DNA of 64,000 bases. Source: Pelodera strongyloides (lineage: Eukaryota; Nematoda; Chromadorea; Rhabditida; Rhabditidae). Below are positions 48,501 through 59,572 of this stretch, piece by piece. A program made the translations under genes and the position numbers. Location of the stretch: positions 62,001 through 126,000 of the forward strand of contig JAANDG010000041.1 of the NCBI GenBank assembly GCA_036852015.1, in the 5' to 3' direction. The first letter of the stretch is position 1; every line of letters begins with the position of its first letter. The notes under the pieces were generated by a model. It saw nothing but the letters and a program-made list of their open reading frames with translations. It searched no databases and was not told where the DNA came from.

Positions 48501-51357
48501 TATTTGTAAGTTATGAAGGGTATTATATTAAAATTAGTTTACATGCAAAGTTAGGTTTATATTTATTTATTAAAGGGTACCTCGATGGGATAGATAACCA
48601 TTTCTTTAACTCCGAAGGGGAGTACGCGGAACGATTTGCTTAGATGGGCCGCCTGGTACACTGCTCCGAGAGCAATTGCCTCGTCTGAAACAAAATGTAT
48701 TAGGAGTACATCTTCAAGAAACAATGTACCATTCGATGATGTGGTGTACAAATCAAGATATTACTTGAACATGACATGCATTATTTGTTAACACCGTTTA
48801 CCCACCAGTATTCAGGAATCGGCCAATCTCCTTTTCTCCCAGCACCTCTTGTAGGACAGACTGTACGAGTGGAACGCGGGTACCAGCTCCCATTAGCACA
48901 AATTGGTCGACCTGAACGTAGTTGAGAATGGTAAGGTGCCATAGGTTTATGTGCATTCAAGGCACACTGGTCTTTCTTAAAGTCTTTCTTTCTCACCTTA
49001 TCAATTGTCATCTCAGCCATAGCCAACGCATCCAGTACAGGCTGCTTAATTCTCTCCTTCAGATCGCCGATGAGCTGTTCAAATTCCAAGCGGGTCACCT
49101 GAAAGGGGAATTATCCAGTTTTCATTAAACAACAAAGCTAAATACGGAATTGCTAAAATAACCAAAAATGAAATGAACTTATGAGAATATAATCCACAGG
49201 AAACTCACCTTCTGTTTGTAGTCACCATCCTCATGCAAACTTTCAACTTGGGCAAAGTGATCCACATTTGCAGAGAGAACCTAGAAGTGATTGTTGGGAA
49301 AGAAAGATAGGAATACGGCAAATGACTGCGTCTTGATAGCTACGTAAATTTACAAAGGTTACATAATAAGCTACAGAAAGTGTGGCACTGACCTGTTTAA
49401 CCCTTTCGGCCTCCTTGAATAGTTTGGCCATGGCTCTCGGGTTGGTGCTGATATCTGCTTCGGTCTTCACAGTACTTGCGAACAAGTCTTGGAGGTGCTT
49501 CTGGAGTCTTTTGGTCATTTCCAATCCACCCAAGGTGCGGTCAAACCCGAGTCCAATAGTGCGGACGACTGGGTTCTTTTCCTTCTTCGAAGTGTCTTCC
49601 TCCAGAAGATATTCAACCAGAGTTGCCGATGTCTAAAGCAAATAAACTTATTGTTTATCAACATTAAAACATCGATTAACACGATGAATGGGGACAGAAC
49701 CCATCGACTAATAAGTGAGTTGGCGTGCACATTATATTACTCGATATATATATATATATATATTCCTACCTTCCCTGCTCCCATATCATAAATGAGCATA
49801 GTTTGTGCCTGTTCGGTGATCTCCTTCCTCCTGAATACTCCATAGTTCAGAGCAGCCGCACTTCCGTCGCTCATCAGCTAGAATAAACAAGGATGGTGCA
49901 AGATAAATATGCACGTTCATAAGCTTGTAGTTTGAGTCAATTTATGGGCCTTTGAAACGGCGAAATTCTGCTATTTTATAGTAACCGGACATGACTTTAT
50001 TAGGCGATGAGTTCGCCACAACAATTGTGAAACCTCTGTTTGGGAATTTTTTTAGTGAAATTTGTCCCAAAGTTTGTCATTAAGATGATGACTTGAATTG
50101 TCTTAAGTTTTCAAATACCTGCAATAAGTTTAGTCCAGCAATTTCAGCAGCCGCAATCATGGCCCTTCGTTCCGCTTGATTAAAGTAGGCCGGAACAGTG
50201 ATGACCACGTCTGAACATAACCGTAATGCTGGATATTCATACGAGCAAAAAGTATAGTAAATAGTAAAGACCTCTTCTCAACAACAGTTAATAATTTGCT
50301 AATAATTACCTTTAACAGTTTGCTCAGCGAATGCTTTGGTGTCCTGTTTGCAGTTCCACAATACCATCGCAAGAAGTGTTTCGACATTGAACTGCTCATC
50401 TCTAAAATCAAACAATAAACACAAAAAATCTTTAAATAGTGACTAGGTATAGTGAAGTTTGAAACGGCAGCATTATATACTAGCGTGTGTTCCAATACAT
50501 AGAGAGGGGATAACTAGCATAGAAGGATAAATGAATGTGACAGAATCAACTTACTCCGATGGGAATACGACGGTCTTTCTCTCTTCATCGTATGTGATGG
50601 ACGTGAAGGGGAACCGTTGTTTGTAGAGTTCAATCTCCGTGGATCCTTCCTTTGCCCCAATAAGGGAGAGCAGGAAATGATAGGCTGATTTCGGGTGCTT
50701 AACTGCCTGAAACACTTCCATAAGAACAAATCAAAAAGTGAGTGGTGAGGCATCGTATAGGTAGCCTCATGGAGGAAAATTTATACGTACATAGCTAGAT
50801 ACCCATTTCCGTACACGATTAACAAAGCTAGTTTGACGTTCTCAACGCTCACGGACGGAAGTAACACACGTACCAGAGCAGCAGCAGCCTCGGCGAATAA
50901 TCTCTCATTGTTTCGAATTGAGATCACATTGGGCGTCTTCCGTCTACTTTCCTGAAAAGAATCGTTTTAACCTTTCAACAATGATGTTAATACTTTGCCA
51001 AGCAATAACGATTCGGCACTATTTATGATTATCGACGTCAAACCAAAACAATCTAAAATTGGTGAACAAAACACACCTTATTAAGAACTATTTCCATAGG
51101 AACTCCTGGCTTGACTAATCCGATTTTGATAAATTGTGACCCAAAATCGACAGACATGGCTGCCAAGGCAGCTTCTAAATTGTAAGGTCATTATTGTTTT
51201 TATCCCCGACATAGTCTAACCTAGCAGTGCACCAACCAACAATAGCCAAATAATACTTTTTTTTGCAAACTAAACAAAAACACGCACCTGAATTTGTGAT
51301 CCATAATGAGACCAAAAATGTTAAAAGGAAGACTGTCCCTAATTTTGTGTAGATCAT
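45575..51357 (-). CDS. Hypoxia up-regulated protein 1 (HYOU1/GRP170), ER Hsp110-class chaperone
   Basis: Complete model, 950 aa in 23 exons (minus): 51357-51288, 51174-51077, 50951-50874, 50706-50555, 50401-50310, 50210-50119, 49877-49770, 49632-49393, 49280-49209, 49098-48997, 48911-48806, 48684-48581, 48442-48261, 48186-48090, 47971-47684, 47579-47455, 47234-47141, 47008-46943, 46868-46740, 46665-46543, 46313-46197, 46061-45834, 45664-45575. All phases agree. A signal peptide ([19 protein letters not shown]) is followed by an Hsp70-type ATPase domain: [17 protein letters not shown] (phosphate loop), [27 protein letters not shown], and [13 protein letters not shown] (adenosine motif). Then come a beta domain, an acidic Glu/Lys-rich insertion (exon 15) and a helical C-terminus with NxS/T sites. 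GRP170 is a nucleotide-exchange factor for BiP and a holdase in the ER lumen. Length fits the family (human 999 aa). Oddly, the C-terminus ends HDAGEF, with no KDEL-like retrieval signal. Confidence 0.95.
49744..49763. repeat. TA microsatellite in a HYOU1 intron
   Basis: Run of about ten AT dinucleotides between HYOU1 exons 7 and 8. Confidence 0.85.
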
Positions 51358-51480
51358 ATTACCCTGAAATCACAGATAATTAATTTGAATGTTATTCGTC
51401 GTGTTGTTGAAGGGAACACAATAGTTAAGAGCAATGAGCGTGGAAGGTTGAGTACATCAAAGGAACAAGAACTTACTCAA
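51358..51480 (-). promoter_or_regulatory. HYOU1 5' leader with acceptor, possible 5' UTR intron
   Basis: TTTCAG ends at 51364, eight bases before the ATG on the minus strand. About 110 bases upstream, TTGA|GTAAGT (near 51475) is a good donor. Either a short 5' UTR intron or an SL trans-splice site explains this. Confidence 0.4.
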
Positions 51481-52738
51481 GCTTGACACGTACGATTAGC
51501 TATTCCGAGATCTATTTACACCTAGGAGGATGTAATGTCATTCCCACTGTGCCGCAAAGATGCGGTGTTATTGCTGACTGGCACCTAGAGGCACAGTAGG
51601 AAGATTGTCCAGTCGGGACCTAGTTTGCTTTGACTTGGTGTTTGAAAACAAAACCGCATAATCCCAGTATAGACAGACGTGTGTTACAATTAAAATAATA
51701 ACTGTCGGAAAGAAATATGGTGCTGGCATTCTCGTTGGCTGTGCTCAATCTTACGGTAGTCTTACGGCAGCCTAATATTATCGTGTTGATGTAACTCAAA
51801 GAATTTAACAATCACATAAGTCCCTGTCGTGTCCCAAGTCTACCGCAGTGTCTCTATGTCTCTATATCCAAAATACTATAAGTACACCATTATCAAAATT
51901 CAGGAAACTAAGGACGATGGACTCCATTAAAGAGTTGCTTAAATGAAGGGCTGTACTTTTTTTTGGCGAAGCTTCTATTCACATGCAATTTTTCTTAAAA
52001 CACACATTTACTCTGCATATTTACTGTACTGCAACAGGATTCGCTTATTTTAAAGAAACATTTGAGAAGAGCTACAGCATGATGTATGAGAACCAAAACT
52101 ACAGTATGTTCTTATTTACTGTACTGTGCAAGGATTTTTTTTTTAAATAAATTTTTTTGAAGTATGAAAACGAGAAGTACCCAGCATGAGTGTTTTCATG
52201 TTCATGTATGCCCCTATTTTCTCGCCCCTATGCCCTATGATCTATGATACATCATTTTGATTTCATTTGCACTTTTTCGATTTCGATGTAAGTTAAATTT
52301 TGAACTCAACAGGAGAAGTTAAAAACCCCGATATATGCATATGTGCCCAATCAAGTCGATTAAATAATCGGATCGTGATCGGGCACACGTCGGTTTCCAT
52401 ACTCATATGTACGTATTCGTACTGTCTCAGATACAGGCTAAACTTCCAGTAAGATTTCTCAAAAATTTCTACATTTGTGATATATGTTCCTATTGTATTC
52501 AAATTTTTCGTGTACCGGCTTCGGGGCACCTCAATTCCAATATATCCCAAATTTGGATATAATCAATAAATATCAAATCAATCAAATCAATAATCAATAA
52601 ATAAATAAAGTGATTACACGCTTGATTATTTATATATTTCTTGTTTACATGGTAAACAACTTTTAGTAATTACTCAGATGTGTATCATATTCGTTTTAAA
52701 ACGTAATCTAACTGTTATCCAACGTTTTCCTTCAAAAA

Positions 52739-52858
52739 AAGTAAATGTTGGTGAAATCCATCAAAAAGCGTGTGGCAGCGTACTTCAGTCATAAATTTAC
52801 TTAACCTAAGTACCTTTTTGATGGTCAAAAATTTATGACAGAAGTAAATGTTGGTGAA
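52739..52858. repeat. Foldback with flanking direct repeat
   Basis: AAGTAAATGTTGGTGAAA occurs at about 52739 and again at about 52841. Between the copies, CATCAAAAAG and GTCATAAATTT blocks recur inverted (CTTTTTGATG, AAATTTATGAC). This gives a small stem-loop flanked by an 18-base direct repeat, as expected of a foldback insertion with a long duplication or a local rearrangement. Confidence 0.6.
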
Positions 52859-52867
52859 AACGGCCTC

Positions 52868-52888
52868 GGGTCAGAGAGGAACATAGGT
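52868..52888 (+). repeat. Short dispersed repeat block, copy 1
   Basis: A 21-base block (GGGTCAGAGAGGAACATAGG plus T) matches 63307-63327 with one mismatch. The second copy borders the inverted-repeat element at 63154-63303, so this may be a remnant of the same family. Confidence 0.55.
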
Positions 52889-53443
52889 CTTGATGTTGAA
52901 ATTCCTTTTGTTCTTCAACACTCGTCTTCAACACATTCGAAATACTCTCGTCTAGGACTGCCAATTAAACCTATTTTTATTGATACAAACCAAGTTTCAA
53001 CCGCTTTCATCGTCATGAAGCTTTTAAAGCAGTGTTTACTCTTTATACAGTGCTGACAAATTTACATATCACTCATACATTTGGATGTGCAACTTTGAAA
53101 AGTCAACATTTAAATTTTTCAGTGCTGTATAATGTCAAGTAAGACCTACTTGGTAAAACAGGATGAAACTTAGTTTGCATATATTACAGTAAATACCCTA
53201 TATACAAATCATGAACAAATGTAAATACATCTTTAAGTTGGTGGGCGACCTTCGTCTTTTGAGCTGTACCAATTTTTCGGAGAATATGAGGTGTATTAAA
53301 GGGAGGGGCTCACTTCGCGATTGGTTCTCATTTTTGACAAGTGTGAAGAAATTCACTCTCAAATATGGTTCCAATATCAATTCTTAAGTTCAAGTACTCA
53401 TTTAGATATCTCATTTAGTATCACTTCCCCAAACATTTATCTT

Positions 53444-53526
53444 ATTGTGCAATCAATAATCGATGGTGTATGGCACATCAACAACTGACCCTGTCAGCCT
53501 GTGCGACCGTTCTAGCCTCCGGCAAT
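53444..53526 (+). repeat. Dispersed repeat, copy 1
   Basis: A 19-base block ATTGTGCAATCAATAATCG (53444-53462) and a second block CCGTTCTAGCCTC (from 53507) followed by GGCAAT both recur in the same order at 63698-63765. Confidence 0.7.
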
Positions 53527-53565
53527 CATTAGTTCGAACATTCTCATATAAGAATCGATAATCAC

Positions 53566-53698
53566 CAGCGTATAGTTTTACTCATTGCCATATTCTTGTT
53601 TGTCCTTTGGGCGCCCCATTTTTGGAGAACAATAATATATCCTTTTTTTCTCGTCCTTTTCAAGTGTAACATTCAGCGTATAGTTTTACTCATTGCCA
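53566..53698 (+). repeat. 25-bp direct repeat pair
   Basis: An identical 25-base sequence beginning CAGCGTATAGTTTTACTC occurs at 53566-53590 and 53674-53698, 108 bases apart. It could be a local duplication or an insertion scar. Confidence 0.75.
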
Positions 53699-54580
53699 GT
53701 TGCCTAGACCTTTATCATATCCCTTTAGTACGTGGTCGCTTAACATTTGACGGACGGCATCCTCGTGAACACAATCCGCCGGCTTATCCAAAACGGAGGA
53801 GGAAAGAAGCTCCGCCGCCATCAAATATGGAGTGCGACCGGAGGATTGCAAGCCCGTGAACGAGGTACTTTGAAAGACGAGATCTTCTTTTGAGCGTTTC
53901 GTTGTGTTCGGCGTCATCTGCTTGTCAGCTAATAATGAGGTTTCCAAGTATAGCGAAAATTTGCAGTATTTTGGAACTACACGAGAATATGTCTTTAATT
54001 TTTCGTATTATATATGCAAGTTTCGTAATACGGTAGTATTGACAGAATCACACCGATTGTTCCCCATTACACGTTTCGAGTCTCATCAGTAATTGTTTTG
54101 TTAACCACTTGTATTCATAATGACAGTCTATATGGATGGTTACTGCGTATTAATCTATTCTATTTTAGGATGATTTGATTGGATGCGCCGATGATTACCC
54201 CAATTTGGATGTCTTACACATACGATCACAAGGATCCCTACGAATGTCCGAATCCTGGGCCTGGACAGTTGGACATCACACGAAGGAAATTGGGGCGTAA
54301 TGGTCAGTTGATTTCACTGTCAAGGGCTGCGCATCCTTTCTATTGCTGCTTTATTATTCGTTATTTTCCAAGATTCTTCACTAAATTATTTTGAGTTGCA
54401 TCTTGAAAGTGTACGTTTGTATTGGTGCTATATGAATAGAAGAAAATTTCAACCAAATACGTAATGAGATTTTTTCAGATAGCGCTCGACTCATTGTCTA
54501 CTCAACTGGTCTACTACCTCGGGTCGACTGAGAGGAGCTCCACAGTGCAGGCGCAGAAGTCTACAGAAAACCAGAACCGG
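53690..54580. pseudogene. Exon-like fragments of an unresolved gene
   Basis: Several segments look coding but do not join into a convincing model. On the minus strand, 53690-53947 encodes 85 aa containing YLMAAELLSSSVLDKPADC. On the plus strand, 53737-53859 is open as RGRLTFDGRHPREHNPP-type sequence after CCCTTTAG. A further plus-strand frame at 54179-54303 (DHKDPYECPNPGPG) joins at GTCAGT/TTTTCAG in frame to a segment from 54479, ending at a stop near 54531. I recognise no family. A decayed gene or captured fragments beside the repeat array are equally possible. Confidence 0.3.
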
Positions 54581-54640
54581 TGAATCTTATTCATTTCATT
54601 TTGTTGAGTAGGATGACATGATATATTATATACGGGGGTC

Positions 54641-57600
54641 TTGCGCGACATGGGGTGTAGGTCTAATGTGGGAATTTTATTCACTTCATTTTTGTTACGT
54701 AATTGAGTGTGATGTCGTGACTTATTCTACGCGGGGGGTACCACATATATTTTTATTATTAATCATAAAGCAGCGTGGCACTCTAGTTAAGATATTTAGT
54801 TCAGTTTAATTTAGATAGGCAGGGGAAGATGACTGCTGCGGGGCGCCTGCCGAATACGAGTTCCACACTTCTAGTGTAGTGTGTGCTCGTCCCGCGCCAG
54901 TCACCTGCCTAGCGCGACATGGGGTGTATGTCTATTGTAGGAATTTGATTCACTTCATTTGTGTTACGTATTTGAGTATCATTGTCTGATGACGTAACTT
55001 ATTCTACGCGGGGGAGGTATCACGTGTATTATTAATTACATAAGGCAGCGTGGCACTCTAGTTAAGATATTTAGTTTAGTTTAGTTTAGATAGGCGGGGG
55101 AAGATGGCTGCTGCGGGGCGCCTGCCGAATACGAGTTCCACACTTCTAGTGTAGTGTGTGCTCGTCCCGCGCCAGTCACCTGCCTAGCGCGACATGGGGT
55201 GTATGTCTATTGTTGGAATTTGATTCACCTCATTAGTGCTACGTATTTGAGTATGATTGTATTACGACGTGACTTATTCTACGCGGGGGAGGTATCACGT
55301 GTATTATTAATTACATAAAGCAGCGTGGCACTCTAGATAAGATATTTAGTTTAGTTTAGATAGGCAGGGGAAGATGGCTGCTGCGGGGCGCCTGCCGAAT
55401 ACGAGTTCCACACTTCTAGTGTAGTGTGTGCTCGTCCCGCGCCAGTCACCTGCCTAGCGCGACATGGGGTGTATGTCTATTGTAGGAATTTGATTCACTT
55501 CATTTGTGTTACGTATTTGAGTATGATTGTACGATGACGTGACTTATTCTTCGCGGGGGAGGTATCACGTGTATTATTAATTACATAAAGCAGCGTGGCA
55601 CTCTAGATTAAGATATTTAGTTTAGTTTAGATAGGCAGGGGAAGATGGCTGCTGCGGGGCGCCTGCCGAATACGAGTTCCACACTTCTAGTGTAGTGTGT
55701 GTGCTCGTCCCGCGCCAGTCACCTGCCTAGCGCGACATGGGGTGTATGTCTATTGTAGGAATTTGATTCACTTCATTTGTGTTACGTATTTGAGTATGAT
55801 TGTACGATGACGTGACTTATTCTTCGCGGGGGAGGGAGTATCACGTGTATTATTAATTACATAAGGCAGCGTGGCACTCTAGTTAAGATATTTAGTTTAG
55901 TTTAGTTTAGATAGGCAGGGGAAGATGGCTGCTGCGGGGCGCCTGCCGAATACGAGTTCCACACTTCTAGTGTAGTGTGTGCTCGTCCCGCGCCAGTCAC
56001 CTGCCTAGCGCGACATGGGGTGTATGTCTATTGTTGGAATTTGATTCACCTCATTTGTGCTACGTATTTGAGTATGATTGTATTACGACGTGACTTATTC
56101 TACGCGGGGGAGGTATCACGTGTATTATTAATTACATAAAGCAGCGTGGCACTCTAGTTAAGATATTTAGTTCAGTTTAATTTAGATAGGCAGGGGAAGA
56201 TGACTGCTGCGGGGCGCCTGCCGAATACGAGTTCCACACTTCTAGTGTAGTGTGTGCTCGTCCCGCGCCAGTCACCTGCCTAGCGCGACATGGGGTGTAT
56301 GTCTATTGTAGGAATTTGATTCACTTCATTTGTGTTACGTATTTGAGTATGATTGTATGATGACGTAACTTATTCTACGCGGGGGAGGTATCACGTGTAT
56401 TATTAATTACATAAGGCAGCGTGGCACTCTAGTTAAGATATTTAGTTTAGTTTAGTTTAGATAGGCGGGGGAAGATGGCTGCTGCGGGGCGCCTGCCGAA
56501 TACGAGTTCCACACTTCTAGTGTAGTGTGTGCTCGTCCCGCGCCAGTCACCTGCCTAGCGCGACATGGGGTGTATGTCTATTGTTGGAATTTGATTCACC
56601 TTCATTTGTGCTACGTATTTGAGTATGATTGTATTACGACGTGACTTATTCTACGCGGGGGAGGTATCACGTGTATTATTAATTACATAAAGCAGCGTGG
56701 CACTCTAGATAAGATATTTAGTTTAGTTTAGATAGGCAGGGGAAGATGGCTGCTGCGGGGCGCCTGCCGAATACGAGTTCCACACTTCTAGTGTAGTGTG
56801 TGCTCGTCCCGCGCCAGTCACCTGCCTAGCGCGACATGGGGTGTATGTCTATTGTAGGAATTTGATTCACTTCATTTGTGTTACGTATTTGAGTATGATT
56901 GTACGATGACGTGACTTATTCTTCGCGGGGGAGGTATCACGTGTATTATTAATTACATAAAGCAGCGTGGCACTCTAGATAAGATATTTAGTTTAGTTTA
57001 GATAGGCAGGGGAAGATGGCTGCTGCGGGGCGCCTGCCGAATACGAGTTCCACACTTCTAGTGTAGTGTGTGCTCGTCCCGCGCCAGTCACCTGCCTAGC
57101 GCGACATGGGGTGTATGTCTATGTAGGAATTTGATTCACTTCATTTGTGTTACGTATTTGAGTATGATTGTACGATGACGTGACTTATTCTTCGCGGGGG
57201 AGGTATCACGTGTATTATTAATTACATAAGGCAGGGCACTCTAGTTAAGATATTTAGTTTAGTTTAGTTTAGATAGGCAGGGGAAGATGGCTGCTGCGGG
57301 GCGCCTGCCGAATACGAGTTCCACACTTCTAGTGTAGTGTGTGCTCGTCCCGCGCCAGTCACCTGCCTAGCGCGACATGGGGTGTATGTCTATTGTTGGA
57401 ATTTGATTCACCTCATTTGTGCTACGTATTTGAGTATGATTGTATTACGACGTGACTTATTCTACGCGGGGGAGGTATCACGTGTTATTAATTACATAAA
57501 GCAGCGTGGCACTCTAGTTAATTTATTTAGTTTAGTTTAGATAGGCAGGGGAAGATGGCTGCTGCGGGGCGCCTGCCGAATACGAGTTCCACACTTCTAG

Positions 57601-59305
57601 TGTAGTGTGTGCTCGTCCCGCGCCAGTCACCTGCCTAGCGCGACATGGGGTGTATGTCTATTGTAGGAATTTGATTCACTTCATTTGTGTTACGTATTTG
57701 AGTATGATTGTATTATGACGTGACTTATTCTACGCGGGGGAGGTATCACGTGTATTTTTATTATTAATTACATAAGGCAGCGTGGCACTCTAGTTAAGAT
57801 ATTTAGTTTAGTTTAGTTTAGATAGGCAGGGGAAGATGGCTGCTGCGGGGCGCCTGCCGAATACGAGTTCCACACTTCTAGTGTAGTGTGTGCTCGTCCC
57901 GCGCCAGTCACCTGCCTAGCGCGACATGGGGTGTATGTCTATTGTAGGAATTTGATTCACTTCATTTGTGTTACGTATTTGAGTATGATTGTACGATGAC
58001 GTGACTTATTCTACGCGGGGGAGGTATCACGTGTATTATTAATTACATAAGGCAGCGTGGCACTCTAGTTAAGATATTTAGTTTAGTTTAGTTTAGATAG
58101 GCAGGGGAAGATGGCTGCTGCGGGGCGCCTGCCGAATACGAGTTCCACACTTCTAGTGTAGTGTGTGCTCGTCCCGCGCCAGTCACCTGCCTAGCGCGAC
58201 ATGGGGTGTATGTCTATTGTAGGAATTTGATTCACATCATTTGTGTTACGTATTTGAGTATCATTGTATGATGACGTAACTTATTCTACGCGGAGGAGGT
58301 ATCACGTGTATTATTAATTACATAAGGCAGCGTGGCACTCTAGTTAAGATATTTAGTTTAGTTTAGTTTAGATAGGCAGGGGAAGATGGCTGCTGCGGGG
58401 CGCCTGCCGAATACGAGTTCCACACTTCTAGTGTAGTGTGTGCTCGTCCCGCGCCAGTCACCTGCCTAGCGCGACATGGGGTGTATGTCTATTGTTGGAA
58501 TTTGATTCACCTCATTTGTGCTACGTATTTGAGTATGATTGTATTATGACGTGACTTATTCTACGCGGGGGAGGTATCACGTGTATTATTAATTACATAA
58601 AGCAGCGTGGCACTCTAGTTAAGATATTTAGTTTAGTTTAGATAGGCAGGGGAAGATGGCTGCTGCGGGGCGCCTGCCGAATACGAGTTCCACACTTCTA
58701 GTGTAGTGTGTGCTCGTCCCGCGCCAGTCACCTGCCTAGCGCGACATGGGGTGTATGTCTATTGTAGGAATTTGATTCACTTCATTTATGTTACGTATTT
58801 GAGTATGATTGTACGATGACGTGACTTATTCTTCGCGGGGGAGGTATCATGTGTATTATTAATTACATAAGGCAGGGCACTCTAGTTAAGATATTTAGTT
58901 TAGTTTAGTTTAGATAGGCAGGGGAAGATGGCTGCTGCGGGGCGCCTGCCAAATACGAGTTCCACACTTCTAGTGTAGTGTGTGCTCGTCCCGCGCCAGT
59001 CACCTGCCTAGCGCGACATGGGGTGTATGTCTATTGTAGGAATTTGATTCACTTCATTTGTGTTACGTATTTGAGTATGATTGTATTATGACGTGACTTA
59101 TTCTACGCGGGGGAGGTATCACGTGTATTTTTATTATTAATTACATAAGGCAGCGTGGCACTCTAGTTAAGATATTTAGTTTAGTTTAGTTTAGATAGGC
59201 AGGGGAAGATGGCTGCTGCGGGGCGCCTGCCGAATACGAGTTCCACACTTCTAGTGTAGTGTGTGCTCGTCCCGCGCCAGTCACCTGCCTAGCGCGACAT
59301 GGGGT
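54641..59305 (+). repeat. Tandem array of 17 units, about 270-282 bp each, with structured 96-nt core
   Basis: Core starts (TAGGC) lie at 54816, 55091, 55361, 55632, 55912, 56187, 56462, 56733, 57003, 57274, 57542, 57823, 58098, 58373, 58643, 58914 and 59196, spacing 268-282 bp. Each unit has a nearly invariant 96-nt core and a more variable AT-rich spacer. Most spacers contain CACGTG (within TATCACGTGTAT) and a TGACGTGAC-like site. Spacers fall into at least two subtypes (TGTTGGAATTTG...GTGCTACG versus TGTAGG...GTGTTACG), interleaved irregularly. The left end is a partial, diverged unit (54641-54815), and the last unit runs into a flank also found at 62.26 kb. The array is therefore an expansion inside a larger repeated element. 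It is not a CRISPR array and the repeat is not the nematode telomere repeat. Confidence 0.95.
59196..59291 (+). ncRNA. Last core of the array: candidate structured RNA or DNA foldback
   Basis: Predicted nested stems are TAGGCAGG with CCTGCCTA, GCGGGG with TCCCGC, CGAG with CTCG, and CACACT with AGTGTG closed by an 8-nt loop. An extra internal CCTGCC offers a competing partner for the 5' strand. There is no obvious Pol III A/B box and no T-run terminator. The same bases form an open 34-codon frame, so RNA identity is only a hypothesis. Confidence 0.3.
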
Positions 59306-59572
59306 CTACGAGGCGCTTCGAAACTTTTTTGTAATTTGTGCCAGTTGTTGAGAAGAATAATGATGAATAATAGTAGCAGTGAACCCACTAAGAGTCTCTA
59401 TGTGGTTCTGTCTCCTGTCTGATTTAGGTGAGGAGGCTCACCGTATGGAATGATGGATGCATTCGTGTCAGCCCCCGTGTCTTCGAAGACTTCTTCGTCC
59501 GTGACGCAGTGATGCCTTCCGCACGTGCCAAGGTTCGCCAGCAATTGTTAATAATATATGGCAAGCAATTGC
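59292..59572 (+). repeat. Right flank of the array element, copy 1, with exon-like ORF
   Basis: Nearly identical to 62257-62549. It contains CTGATTTAG (acceptor-like) followed by an open frame starting VRRLTVWNDG and including VMPSARAKVRQQLLIIYG, conserved in the second copy with a few replacements. The segment ends at ATATATG|GCAAGC here versus ATATATG|GTAAGC in copy 2. Confidence 0.85.

Larger units (their letters stand above)
51481..53440. other. AT-rich intergenic DNA upstream of HYOU1
   Basis: Nothing coding is supported. It contains a local duplication and inversion near 52739-52858 (listed separately) and a 21-base block at 52868-52888 that recurs near 63307. Confidence 0.5.

Noticed and set aside
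57337..57540. 67-codon ORF inside the array
   Set aside because: One of many ORFs created by the repeat core and spacer; treated under the array rather than as a gene.
54780..59196. Telomeric or subtelomeric repeat because of TTTAG runs before each core
   Set aside because: The nematode telomere unit is TTAGGC in long pure tandems; here only two or three TTTAG units occur per period inside a complex repeat.
54641..59305. CRISPR-like or bacterial repeat array
   Set aside because: Units are about 270-282 bp and diverge mainly in AT-rich spacers, there are no spacer-like unique inserts, and the surroundings are eukaryotic intron-containing genes.
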